Shown: piece by piece, positions 56,204 to 64,000 of the stretch
Numbering within the stretch: position 1 is the first letter of the stretch
Layout: every line of letters starts with the position of its first letter
Source of the DNA: Pseudomonas entomophila L48
GTDB taxonomy: Bacteria > Pseudomonadota > Gammaproteobacteria > Pseudomonadales > Pseudomonadaceae
Direction: 5' to 3'
DNA length: 64,000 nt
NCBI RefSeq assembly: GCF_000026105.1
Contig: NC_008027.1
Location: 5,476,501 to 5,540,500 of the forward strand
The notes under the pieces: generated by a model
The model's database searches: none
What the model was told of the DNA's origin: nothing
What the model saw: only the letters and a program-made list of their open reading frames with translations
Program-made: the position numbers and the translations under genes

Positions 56204-56810
56204 AAAACTACCTTTGTAAGGAGGTGGACTACACGAATGACTGCCGGCGCGCCTGGGGATGTAAGTGGGCGCTGCCGCATTCAGTGGTTTCCAGATGGCA
56301 ATAAGCGGGCCAGGTGAGAACCACTTTCGTCTGAAATCATCCAGCCGCCAATAACGGCGCGGCTTGCAGGGCATTCTGCCAAGCTTTGACCGAAAGGCCA
56401 TTAAAACCCCATGCCAAGTCCGGATTACTGAAATACCCACTTACAAACGCACCAAAGGTGCTCCCCGGTAACACCTGCGCACACTTCATGGGCACATAAA
56501 AGCGCAACCAGCAGGCGCAACCATCCTCCAGCGCAATCATGAACAAAGCGCCACCCGGGCAAAAACGGCTTCCCAGACAGGGCCAAAGCTGGCACCATCG
56601 CGCCTTTTTTCATCAAGGCTCCGGCGCTGGGCAAAACGCCGTTGCGGACATCCTCGCGACAGTCCACTGCAACGATGCGACAAACTGTCCCACCAGCGAC
56701 CTGAGCCCCCCGCGACCCGGTTGGCCGCCGTTATGCCGCTATGCTAGCGTGGCGCTCGCCAGGAAGGCCGCCAACAGCTGGGAACGCACCCGAACACATG
56801 AGGACCGCAC
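56204..56810. other. gabP-ABC transporter divergent intergenic region
   Basis: 607 bp with no convincing gene. A 69-codon minus-strand reading frame (56337-56546) has no recognised homologue and mixed codon use. The region carries the promoters of both flanking operons; no terminator or REP found. Confidence 0.5.
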
Positions 56811-57584
56811 ATGGCCCAGGCCACGCCCGCGCTGGAAATCCGCAACCTGCACAAACGCTACGGCGAGCAGGAAATTCTCAAGGGCATTTCGCTGACCGCG
56901 CGCGACGGTGACGTGATCTCCATCCTGGGGTCGTCCGGCTCCGGCAAGTCCACCTTGCTTCGCTGCATCAACCTGCTCGAGAACCCGCACCAGGGCGAGA
57001 TCCTCGTCGCCGGCGAGGCACTCAAGCTCAAGGCGCAGAAGAACGGCGACCTGATCGCCGCCGACAACCGCCAGATCAACCGCCTGCGCAGCGAAATCGG
57101 TTTCGTCTTCCAGAATTTCAACCTGTGGCCGCACATGTCGATCCTCGACAACATCATCGAGGCACCACGCCGCGTGCTCGGCCAGAGCAAGGCCGAAGCC
57201 ATCGAGCACGCCGAGGCACTGCTGAACAAGGTCGGCATCTTCGACAAGCGCCACAGCTACCCCGCGCAGCTTTCCGGTGGCCAGCAGCAGCGCGCCGCCA
57301 TCGCCCGAACCCTGGCCATGAAGCCCAAGGTCATCCTGTTCGACGAACCCACCTCGGCGCTCGATCCGGAAATGGTCCAGGAAGTGCTTAACGTCATCCG
57401 CGCATTGGCCGACGAAGGCCGTACCATGCTGCTGGTGACGCACGAGATGAACTTTGCCCGCCAGGTGTCCAGTGAAGTGGTGTTCCTGCACCAGGGCCTG
57501 GTCGAAGAGCAGGGATCGCCGCAGCAGGTCTTCGAGAACCCGACCTCGGCGCGTTGCAAGCAATTCATGTCCAGCCACCGCTAA
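56811..57584 (+). CDS. Polar amino-acid ABC transporter ATPase
   Basis: 257 residues, HisP/GlnQ type. Walker A GSSGSGKSTLLRC, signature LSGGQQQRAAIARTL, Walker B VILFDEPTSALDPE. First gene of a four-gene transporter (ATPase, binding protein, two permeases), with an 11-bp gap to the next gene. Confidence 0.92.
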   Translation: MAQATPALEIRNLHKRYGEQEILKGISLTARDGDVISILGSSGSGKSTLLRCINLLENPHQGEILVAGEALKLKAQKNGDLIAADNRQINRLRSEIGFVFQNFNLWPHMSILDNIIEAPRRVLGQSKAEAIEHAEALLNKVGIFDKRHSYPAQLSGGQQQRAAIARTLAMKPKVILFDEPTSALDPEMVQEVLNVIRALADEGRTMLLVTHEMNFARQVSSEVVFLHQGLVEEQGSPQQVFENPTSARCKQFMSSHR

Positions 57585-57595
57585 CGGAGCAATAC

Positions 57596-58357
57596 ATGCA
57601 GACTTACAAGAAGTTCTTCCTGGCAGCTGCTGCCACGCTGGTGATGTCGGCCAACGCAATGGCCGCGGAAAAACTGCGCATGGGTATCGAAGCTGCCTAC
57701 CCACCGTTCAACAACAAGGATGCCAGCGGCCAGGTCGTCGGCTTCGACAAGGACATCGGCGACGCCCTGTGCGCCAAGATGAAGGTCGAGTGCGAAGTGG
57801 TCACCTCCGACTGGGACGGCATCATCCCGGCCCTGAACGCCAAGAAGTTCGACTTCATCGTCTCGTCGCTGTCGATCACCGATGAGCGCAAGCAGGCGGT
57901 GGACTTCACCGACCCGTACTACTCGAACAAGCAGCAGTTCATCGCACCGAAGAAAGTCGACTTCAAGACCGACCGCGCCTCGCTCAAGGGCAAGACCATC
58001 GGCACCCAGCGCGCCACCCAGGCCGCGACCTGGCTGGACGACAACGGCGGCCTGGACGGCGACTTCAAGGTCAACCTCTATGATGGCCAGGAAAACGCCT
58101 ACCTGGACCTGACCTCCGGCCGTGTCGACGCCATCCTCGCCGACAAGTACGCCAACTACGACTGGCTCAAGTCGAAGGCTGGCCAGGACTACGAGTTCAA
58201 GGGCGACCCGGTCAACGAAAGCGACAAGGTCGGCATTGCCGTGCGCAAGGGTGACAACGAGCTGCGTAACAAGCTCAATGCCGCACTGAAGGAAATCGTC
58301 GCCGACGGCACCTACAAGAAGATCAACGACAAGTACTTCCCGTTCAGCATCTATTGA
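57596..58357 (+). CDS. Polar amino-acid ABC transporter, periplasmic binding protein
   Basis: 253 residues; the signal peptide ends at ANAMAAEK. SBP_bac_3 fold: LRMGIEAAYPPFNNKDASGQ, GFDKDIGDALCAKM, DWDGIIPALNAKKFD and SITDERKQAVDFTDPYY. Closest to lysine/arginine/ornithine/histidine binding proteins (ArgT/HisJ/AotJ); the exact ligand is undecided. Starts ATG 57596 after CGGAGCAATAC. Confidence 0.9.
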   Translation: MQTYKKFFLAAAATLVMSANAMAAEKLRMGIEAAYPPFNNKDASGQVVGFDKDIGDALCAKMKVECEVVTSDWDGIIPALNAKKFDFIVSSLSITDERKQAVDFTDPYYSNKQQFIAPKKVDFKTDRASLKGKTIGTQRATQAATWLDDNGGLDGDFKVNLYDGQENAYLDLTSGRVDAILADKYANYDWLKSKAGQDYEFKGDPVNESDKVGIAVRKGDNELRNKLNAALKEIVADGTYKKINDKYFPFSIY

Positions 58358-58414
58358 TTCGCCCCGACAGGCATCGCCGCCATGGCGATGCCTGTCCCTT
58401 GAACAAACTTACCC

Positions 58415-59107
58415 ATGAATATCGACCTGCACGGCTTCGGTCCGGCCATGATGGCCGGCACCCTGATGACGGTAAAACTGGCGCTCTGCGCCCTGCTGCT
58501 GGGGCTGGTCCTTGGGCTGCTCGGCGCCCTGGCCAAGACTTCTTCGGTCAAGCCGCTGCAATGGCTTGGCGGCACCTATTCGACACTGGTGCGCGGCGTA
58601 CCCGAACTGCTCTGGGTACTGCTCATCTACTTCGGTACCGTCGGGCTGATGAACAGCCTCGGCGCACTCTTCAACATGCCAGGCCTGGAGCTCAGCGCCT
58701 TCGCCGCCGGCGTGATTGCCCTCGGCCTGTGCTTCGGCGCCTACGCCACGGAAGTGTTCCGCGGCGCGATCCTGGCCATCCCCAAGGGGCACCGTGAAGC
58801 GGGCCTGGCCCTCGGTTTGTCGAAAGGGCGCATCCTCTCGCGGATCATCCTGCCGCAGATGTGGCGCATCGCCCTGCCGGGCCTGGGCAACCTGTTCATG
58901 ATCCTGATGAAGGACACCGCGCTGGTGTCGGTGATCGGCCTGGAGGAGATCATGCGCCACGCGCAGATCGGCGTGACCGTGACCAAGGAACCGTTCACCT
59001 TCTACGCGGTCGCCGCGTGCATCTACCTGGGCCTGACCGTCATCGCCATGACCGGCATGCACTTCCTGGAAAAGCGCGCCGCTCGCGGCTTCATGAGGGC
59101 CGAATAA
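58415..59107 (+). CDS. Polar amino-acid ABC transporter permease (HisQ type)
   Basis: 230 residues, about five membrane segments, with the EAA coupling motif in KGHREAGLALGLSKGRILSR. Pairs with the next permease, whose start immediately follows its stop. Confidence 0.9.
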   Translation: MNIDLHGFGPAMMAGTLMTVKLALCALLLGLVLGLLGALAKTSSVKPLQWLGGTYSTLVRGVPELLWVLLIYFGTVGLMNSLGALFNMPGLELSAFAAGVIALGLCFGAYATEVFRGAILAIPKGHREAGLALGLSKGRILSRIILPQMWRIALPGLGNLFMILMKDTALVSVIGLEEIMRHAQIGVTVTKEPFTFYAVAACIYLGLTVIAMTGMHFLEKRAARGFMRAE

Positions 59108-59797
59108 ATGAACTGGGAAGTCATCATCAAGTGGCTGCCACGCCTGGCCCAGGGTGCGACCCTGACGCTGGAGCTGGTGGCCATCGCGGTCATCGCCGGA
59201 CTGATCCTGGCCATTCCGCTGGGTATCGCGCGCTCTTCGCGGCACTGGTACGTGCGCGCCCTGCCCTACGGCTACATTTTCTTCTTCCGCGGCACCCCGC
59301 TGCTGGTGCAGCTGTTCCTGGTCTACTACGGCCTGGCGCAGTTCGACCTGGTGCGCGACAGCTCGCTGTGGCCATACCTGCGCGATCCGTTCTGGTGCAC
59401 GGTGCTGACCATGACCCTGCACACTGCGGCCTACATCGCCGAGATCCTGCGCGGCGCGCTGCAGGCGATCCCCAGGGGCGAGATCGAAGCCGCCCGGGCG
59501 CTGGGCATGTCCCGCGGCAAGGCGCTGTTCTACATCATGCTGCCGCGCGCCGCGCGCATCGGCCTGCCGGCCTACAGCAACGAAGTGATCCTGATGCTCA
59601 AGGCCAGCGCCCTGGCCAGTACCGTGACGCTACTGGAGCTGACCGGCATGGCACGGACCATCATTGCCCGGACCTACCTGCCAGTGGAGATCTTCTTCGC
59701 CGCCGGGGTGTTCTACCTGCTGATCTCGTTCTTCCTGGTGCAGGGCTTCAAGCTGCTGGAGCGCTGGCTGCGCGTGGACGCCAGCCAAGGGCGTTGA
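59108..59797 (+). CDS. Polar amino-acid ABC transporter permease (HisM type)
   Basis: 229 residues, five membrane segments, EAA motif RGEIEAARALGMSRGKALFY. The TAA-ATG junction with the previous gene implies coupled translation. Last gene of the transporter; followed by a solo REP. Confidence 0.9.
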   Translation: MNWEVIIKWLPRLAQGATLTLELVAIAVIAGLILAIPLGIARSSRHWYVRALPYGYIFFFRGTPLLVQLFLVYYGLAQFDLVRDSSLWPYLRDPFWCTVLTMTLHTAAYIAEILRGALQAIPRGEIEAARALGMSRGKALFYIMLPRAARIGLPAYSNEVILMLKASALASTVTLLELTGMARTIIARTYLPVEIFFAAGVFYLLISFFLVQGFKLLERWLRVDASQGR

Positions 59798-59843
59798 GCC
59801 TGTAACACGCTGCGCCCCCCATTGCCCGGTATTGCGCGGCCCT

Positions 59844-59866
59844 TGTAGGAGCCGGCTTGCCGGCGA
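59844..59866. repeat. Solo REP, class GCCGGCTTGCCGGC
   Basis: Single unit TGTAGGAGCCGGCTTGCCGG, followed directly by a small GGGCCGC/GCGGCCC hairpin. Confidence 0.85.
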
Positions 59867-59909
59867 TGGGCCGCGAAGCGGCCCCAACCAACAACGCCGC
59901 GGTACCTGC

Positions 59910-61145
59910 ATGCCGACCACGCCCCCACTCCACGACCCGCACCTGCTCGAGCGCTTCCAGGCCCTCGACCACTTCCTCGTCGAGCATCAGCACCTGTGGC
60001 GTCCACGCCCCTTCACGCACGCGCGAATGGGCTGGGAAAGCGAGCATCCCGAACTGTCCCACTGGCTACGCCAACGCACCCTGGAACAGGCCGAAGCCGC
60101 CCAGCAACATCCCGAGCGCCTCCCCGCCCCGGCCCCCTTTCCACAGCTGGCCGAGCAGGCCCTGCACCTGGCCGAGGTGGGCGAGTTGCCCTACGCCGGC
60201 CTGCACCCCGCCAGCCACCGCCTCGACGTCAACGTCCCCGGCCGCAAGTGGCAACAGATCGAAGCCTTCGCCAGCCGCCTGGCATTTGCGCAACCAGTGC
60301 AGCACTGGCTCGACTGGTGCTCAGGCAAAGGCCACCTGGGCCGTCGCCTGCTGCAGCCCGGCCAACAACTGACCTGCCTGGAGTACGACGTCGACCTGGT
60401 CAACGCGGGCCAGGCCCTGAGCGACCATCACTACCTGCCCGCCACCCATGTGCACCAGGACGTCATGGCGGCGGACAGTGTCCAGTACCTTGATGGCGGC
60501 AAAAGCGCAGTCGCCCTGCATGCCTGTGGCGACCTGCACGTGCGCCTGCTGCAAGCGGCCAGCCAACAGGGGTGCCAGCAGATCGCCGTGGCCCCCTGCT
60601 GCTACAACCGCATCCAGGGCAAGCATTACCATGCGATGTCGGCAGCCGCGCTGGCCTCGACCCTGGCTCTGACCCAGGAAGACCTGGGCCTGCCGCTGAG
60701 CGAGGCGGTGACCTCCAGCCTCAGGACACGCCGCCAGCGCGACACCTCCATGGCCCGCCGCCTGGGCTTCGACTTGCTGCAGCGCCAGCAACGCGGCGTG
60801 GACGACTACCTGCCGACCCCCTCGCTACCCGTCAGCTGGCTGGCAAAGCCCTTCGAGCAGTACTGCCGCGACCTGGCTGACCTCAAGCAGATGGCGCTGA
60901 GCGCAGATCCCGATTGGGCCAGCCTGGAGGCGATGGGATGGCAACGCCTGGCCCAGGTGCGCAACCTCGAGCTGGTGCGCAACCTGTTCCGACGACCGTT
61001 GGAGATGTGGCTGGTGCTCGACCGCGCACTGTTCCTGCAGGAGCAAGGCTACGCGGTACGCGTCGGCCTGTTCTGCGACTACCCCCTCACGCCACGCAAC
61101 TTGCTACTGCTGGCCGAGCGCGACGGATCGCCGCAGCAGGCTTGA
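59910..61145 (+). CDS. SAM-dependent methyltransferase
   Basis: 411 residues. SAM-binding motif DWCSGKGHLGRRLL near 135, acidic CLEYDVDLVNAG near 155, ALHACGDLHVRLLQ, and PCCYNRIQGKHYH, all typical of the Methyltransf_32/GSTCD-like family. N- and C-terminal helical regions flank this core. The substrate is unknown; some relatives modify RNA or protein. The frame extends upstream into REP sequence, which is excluded. Confidence 0.75.
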   Translation: MPTTPPLHDPHLLERFQALDHFLVEHQHLWRPRPFTHARMGWESEHPELSHWLRQRTLEQAEAAQQHPERLPAPAPFPQLAEQALHLAEVGELPYAGLHPASHRLDVNVPGRKWQQIEAFASRLAFAQPVQHWLDWCSGKGHLGRRLLQPGQQLTCLEYDVDLVNAGQALSDHHYLPATHVHQDVMAADSVQYLDGGKSAVALHACGDLHVRLLQAASQQGCQQIAVAPCCYNRIQGKHYHAMSAAALASTLALTQEDLGLPLSEAVTSSLRTRRQRDTSMARRLGFDLLQRQQRGVDDYLPTPSLPVSWLAKPFEQYCRDLADLKQMALSADPDWASLEAMGWQRLAQVRNLELVRNLFRRPLEMWLVLDRALFLQEQGYAVRVGLFCDYPLTPRNLLLLAERDGSPQQA

Positions 61146-61379
61146 AAACCTGTGGATAAGTCTGTGAACAAGCTTGTGATGAAAATCACGTGACGATGAA
61201 GAAAAGCGCTATTTGCGCCGCTTTGCTTATTCCACTGAAACCGTGAAAGCCAGAGAAAACAGGCCTTTGCGCAAAGACAGGTGGTAGCGTCGGCCGGCAT
61301 GCCTTTTGTGCAAGGCGCAAATGCTCCTTGTGCATAAGCATTCCAGCCAAACGCTCTAACCACCCTCGAACGAGGGGGT

Positions 61380-61697
61380 TCAGGCCAGTTTCAGCAGGCT
61401 CATGCCCACCAGCAGCAGCACCAGCCCCAGCCAGCCACGACCGGCCAGGCGCTGGCCGAACAAGGCCCAGCCCATGGCCACGGTGGCGAGGATGCCGAAG
61501 CCACCCCAGATGGCGTAGGCCAGCGACAGTTCGATGTCCTGCACCGCCTGGGCCAGCGCGGTGAAGGCCGCCAGCACGCAGAGGATCGAGGCCACGCCCA
61601 GGCCCTTGCGGCGGAAGCCGTCGGAGTACTTGAGCAGCAGGTTGGCCAGCACTTCCAGCGCAATGGCCAGGCCCAGCCAGGCGAATGGGATCAGCAT
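61380..61697 (-). CDS. mdtI: SMR-family transporter, MdtI-like
   Basis: 105 residues with four membrane segments: [16 protein letters not shown] (membrane Glu in the SMR position), [20 protein letters not shown], and a [15 protein letters not shown] end. Pairs with the upstream gene, which it overlaps by 7 bp. In E. coli MdtJI exports spermidine; substrate here inferred. Confidence 0.8.
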   Translation of the reverse strand: MLIPFAWLGLAIALEVLANLLLKYSDGFRRKGLGVASILCVLAAFTALAQAVQDIELSLAYAIWGGFGILATVAMGWALFGQRLAGRGWLGLVLLLVGMSLLKLA

Positions 61698-62050
61698 GGC
61701 AGCGCCTCCCCTTCACGTTCGACAGCCTTGGCCCGGGTACCCGCCTTGACCAGCAGGATGCCGGCGATCATCACCGCCAGGCCCAGGGCCTTGGTCCAGC
61801 CCAGGCTTTCACCCAGCCACAGCACGCTGATCAGGGTGATCAGCACGATACCGAAGCCTTCCCACAGCGCGTAAGCGACGCCCACCGGCACCCGCTTGAC
61901 CGCCAGGGCCAGGAAGAAATACGACAGACAGATCATGACGTACATGACCACATGCCCCATCACGGGGAAATGAGTGGCGGCGAGTTTCATCGACGCCGTG
62001 CCGATCACCTCGAAGGTGATGGCGACGATCAGATAGATCCAGGAACGCAT
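61691..62050 (-). CDS. mdtJ: SMR-family transporter, MdtJ-like
   Basis: 119 residues, four membrane segments. [20 protein letters not shown] has the conserved Glu, and [20 protein letters not shown] the central SMR motif. A charged tail ([16 protein letters not shown]) follows. Forms a paired SMR with the next gene, as expected for a heterodimer. Confidence 0.8.
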   Translation of the reverse strand: MRSWIYLIVAITFEVIGTASMKLAATHFPVMGHVVMYVMICLSYFFLALAVKRVPVGVAYALWEGFGIVLITLISVLWLGESLGWTKALGLAVMIAGILLVKAGTRAKAVEREGEALPC

Positions 62051-62534
62051 GGTGCCCTCCCATGGGCGACAGCAGCCGGGCGCACAGTCATCGGCGCCGG
62101 AAATAGACGTTTAAGGCTGAAGAGGGAGGGAGGAACTAGAGGTCGCCGGTCCAGTGACGTTCACGGGAAACCAGGCGGGAGGTGGAGAGGAGCTTGAAAG
62201 CTTTACTGTTCAACATAATGCACACAAGATTAGCTGAGCTGATCGAATAAGTCAAAACGATAGACTGAGACTAATTATTTATCGCGAGCAGTCGTCCACA
62301 AACAGTGAAAACCCCTTAAAGCCTGCTGAAAGCTTCGTAAATTATATTATCCAGCCCAACCCCCACCCCCTGTAGGAGCCAGCTTGCTGGCGAAAGGGCC
62401 ATCACCACCACCGCGATTCAAATGCCTCCCCTGCGGCAAAGTGTCACCACAGCCAAAATCCATCAATTAATTATTGTATTACGATAATTATTCAAGAATA
62501 ATCCGCCCCGTTCATCACTGTACGGAGGCACCCC
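62051..62534. other. AT-rich intergenic region upstream of the DUF2975 gene
   Basis: 484 bp. The left half holds the mdtJ upstream region. From about 62205 to 62350, and again at 62460-62510, the sequence turns AT-rich (ATAATTATTCAAGAATAA near 62484), unlike its surroundings. A solo REP sits at 62371. No gene seen; likely promoter for the DUF2975 unit. Confidence 0.5.
62371..62394. repeat. Solo REP, class GCCAGCTTGCTGGC
   Basis: Single TGTAGGAGCCAGCTTGCTGG unit without a partner. Confidence 0.85.
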
Positions 62535-63113
62535 ATGAACAGTAGATCCGTGGCCTATGCGCGTTCGCGCCTACGCACCATTGGCGCATTCGCCGCCTTT
62601 CTCGCCTGGACGACCGCCGCGGTAGAGCTGCTCGGCACCCCCATGCTGTGGCTGTTCGACTTCCCCGAAGTACAGGCCGCCTACCTGCAGGGCCACGGCG
62701 ACCAGATGCCCCTGCTGCTGGCGCCCAACTACCAGCCCTCGACCCTGTCCATCGGCCTGGTCCTGGTACTGGACATGATCCCCACCAGCATCTCGGCCGT
62801 GGCCCTGGGCATGACCGGCCTGTTCTTCCACCGGCTGTCCAAGGGCCAGACCTGGACCAACGCCAACATCAAGCTGCTGTGGTGGGTCGGCCTGCTGTGC
62901 ATCGGCATGCCGCTGCTGTGGCCGGTGATCGACACCCTCCAGGGCTTGGCCCTGGCCATCGACCTGCCTGCCGGGGAAAGGAGCTTCAGCGTCTCGATCG
63001 GTGTATCATCGCTGGCTGTCTACGAGATCATGAAAGGCATCCTGCTGTGTGCCTTCTCGCTGCTCATGCGTGACGCCAAGACCATCAGCGATGAACACAA
63101 CTGTTATGTCTAA
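62535..63113 (+). CDS. DUF2975 membrane protein
   Basis: 192 residues with about four membrane segments (near 15-38, 72-95, 110-130, 150-180) and the DUF2975 pattern LFFHRLSKGQTWTNANIKLL. GGAGG precedes ATG 62535. DUF2975 proteins are commonly encoded with a small YozG-type HTH protein, as here; function unknown. The upstream DNA is AT-rich, hinting at later acquisition. Confidence 0.75.
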   Translation: MNSRSVAYARSRLRTIGAFAAFLAWTTAAVELLGTPMLWLFDFPEVQAAYLQGHGDQMPLLLAPNYQPSTLSIGLVLVLDMIPTSISAVALGMTGLFFHRLSKGQTWTNANIKLLWWVGLLCIGMPLLWPVIDTLQGLALAIDLPAGERSFSVSIGVSSLAVYEIMKGILLCAFSLLMRDAKTISDEHNCYV

Positions 63114-63122
63114 CCGCTCCCT

Positions 63123-63329
63123 ATGCCGATAATCATCCGCCTCGACGTCGTCATGGCCCGGAACAAGATACGTTCCAAGGACCTGGCGGAAATCATCGGC
63201 ATCACGGAAGCGAACCTGTCGCTGCTGAAGAACGGCAAGATCAAGGGTTTCAAGATCGAGACCCTGGAGAAGCTGTGTCGCGCACTGAACTGCCAACCGG
63301 GCGACCTGCTGGAGTTCAGCGACGAATGA
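63123..63329 (+). CDS. Small XRE-type (YozG-like) transcriptional regulator
   Basis: 68 residues, one helix-turn-helix (DLAEIIGITEANLSLLKNGK) in the HTH_26 family, ending CRALNCQPGDLLEF. Nine bp after the DUF2975 stop with no clear ribosome site, so it may be translated by coupling. Probably controls its own operon. Confidence 0.8.
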   Translation: MPIIIRLDVVMARNKIRSKDLAEIIGITEANLSLLKNGKIKGFKIETLEKLCRALNCQPGDLLEFSDE

Positions 63330-63347
63330 TCAAGGACTGCACCCCCC

Positions 63348-63728
63348 ATGGCATTTTCCCGCAAGGGCCTCGCGGCCCTGCTATTGGCCTGCCTGCCGCT
63401 GGCCGGCTGTGGCCCGAGCTACAGCTATAGATATTCGCCACCGCCCAGTGCGCATGGCATGAACTGCATCAACAGCTGCTCCGCGCAGCGCAACCATTGC
63501 CAGCAGATGGCCCGGTTGCAGGAAAACAGCGAACGCGCGCTGTACCAGGCCGAGATGAGGGCCTACCAGTACTGCCAGAACGGCAAGAGCAAGAAGGAAG
63601 CGCGTCACAGTTGCTACCACCCGAGCTATCCCTTCTCGACGGGGAGCAGCTACAGTTGCGGCAACGACTACGACTCCTGCTACATGGCCTGCGGCGGCAC
63701 CATCCAGCGCATTTTGAACAAAGACTGA
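63348..63728 (+). CDS. Cysteine-rich lipoprotein
   Basis: 126 residues. Lipobox LPLAGC (Cys21). The mature part has eight further cysteines (NCINSC, NHC, YQYC, HSC, YSC, DSC, MAC), likely four disulfides in the periplasm, plus a Tyr-rich start. No family recognised. Starts after AAGGACTGCACCCCCC; follows the HTH gene by 18 bp. Confidence 0.65.
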   Translation: MAFSRKGLAALLLACLPLAGCGPSYSYRYSPPPSAHGMNCINSCSAQRNHCQQMARLQENSERALYQAEMRAYQYCQNGKSKKEARHSCYHPSYPFSTGSSYSCGNDYDSCYMACGGTIQRILNKD

Positions 63729-63750
63729 TCCCGGAACGGACCCGAACCAC

Positions 63751-64000
63751 GTGAAACACGCCAAGCCCTTCGCCCTGCTGACCCTCGCCCTGGCCATGAC
63801 CGGCTGCGCCGGCAACACCGCCAGCAGCAAACCCGCCCCGCTCGACTGGAACATGCCCGGCATGCAGCTCGGCGGCGACCGCGGCCTGCCGCTGCACAAC
63901 GTCGACGGCAGCTGCCGCAAGCGCGGTTGTGACAACAACAAGCTGTTCTTCAACCCAGGCAAGCCTGAGCCGAGCGTCAACACCATCCACCGCGGCTGGT
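63751..64000 (+). CDS. Putative lipoprotein, partial (right edge)
   Basis: Starts at GTG 63751 and continues past the window; 83 codons visible. Signal peptide with lipobox LAMTGC, then a Pro/Gly-rich sequence with a C-X4-C pair (GSCRKRGCDNNK). No family recognised. The GTG start is chosen because it gives a complete lipoprotein signal right after the previous gene. Confidence 0.6.
   Translation, partial: MKHAKPFALLTLALAMTGCAGNTASSKPAPLDWNMPGMQLGGDRGLPLHNVDGSCRKRGCDNNKLFFNPGKPEPSVNTIHRGW

Noticed and set aside
56337..56546. 69-codon minus-strand frame upstream of gabP
   Set aside because: No homologue recognised, no clear ribosome site, mixed codon use; left as non-coding.
61151..61159. TGTGGATAA after the methyltransferase gene
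   Set aside because: A single copy; the surrounding repeated GTGA/TGTG pattern is suggestive but has no regular spacing.

Overview
The window is a GC-rich stretch of chromosome from a fluorescent Pseudomonas, most likely of the P. putida group. Three things point there: the gene order around the glycine betaine, carnitine and sarcosine genes, dense REP elements beginning GTAGGAGC, and the coding style. Nearly all of it is coding. It reads as core chromosome, with one RAYT transposase gene and no insertion sequence, prophage or CRISPR.

Layout. 1-3.4 kb: creC (partial) and creB, a retropepsin-like protein, a PlsC-type acyltransferase and a DUF2780 protein. 3.5-12.5 kb: fdhA, purU and glyA-soxBDAG, all on the minus strand. 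They turn sarcosine into glycine/serine and dispose of the released one-carbon unit. 12.9-18.5 kb: threonine aldolase and two chemoreceptors flanking a small zapA-like/zapB-like pair. 18.6-30.3 kb: gbcB/gbcA, a RAYT gene, then a 572-bp non-coding repeat array, then the dimethylglycine operon (dipeptidase, DUF5943, dgcA, dgcB, etfA, etfB). 31-37.4 kb: cdhR, caiX, cdhC, lcdH, cdhB (carnitine to glycine betaine), a small unknown protein and gbdR. 37.8-42.7 kb: sdaB and choXWV. Together these genes form a route carnitine -> glycine betaine -> dimethylglycine -> sarcosine -> glycine -> serine -> pyruvate, with formaldehyde and formyl-tetrahydrofolate disposal alongside.

42.8-45.8 kb is the his cluster (hisB, hisH, DUF2164, hisA, hisF). 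It is followed by an OFA-type MFS transporter, asmA-like/mutY/yggX, tRNA-Phe, two small membrane proteins, ppk2, a GABA-type permease, a four-gene polar amino-acid ABC transporter, a methyltransferase, an mdtJ/mdtI-type SMR pair, a DUF2975/XRE pair and two lipoproteins, the last cut by the window end.

The most unusual signal is between the RAYT gene and etfB. Four diverged copies of a roughly 100-bp unit each carry a DnaA-box-like 9-mer with constant internal spacing. More perfect TTATCCACA boxes continue into etfB and etfA. I found 10 perfect copies by eye in the window, and 8 of them lie between 19881 and 23986. This looks like a DnaA-titration (datA- or DARS-like) locus, which is inference and untested. 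Also notable are the divergent ZapA/ZapB-like pair between chemoreceptor genes, a missing Fe-S cysteine in DgcA, and matched-arm REP pairs in five sequence classes.
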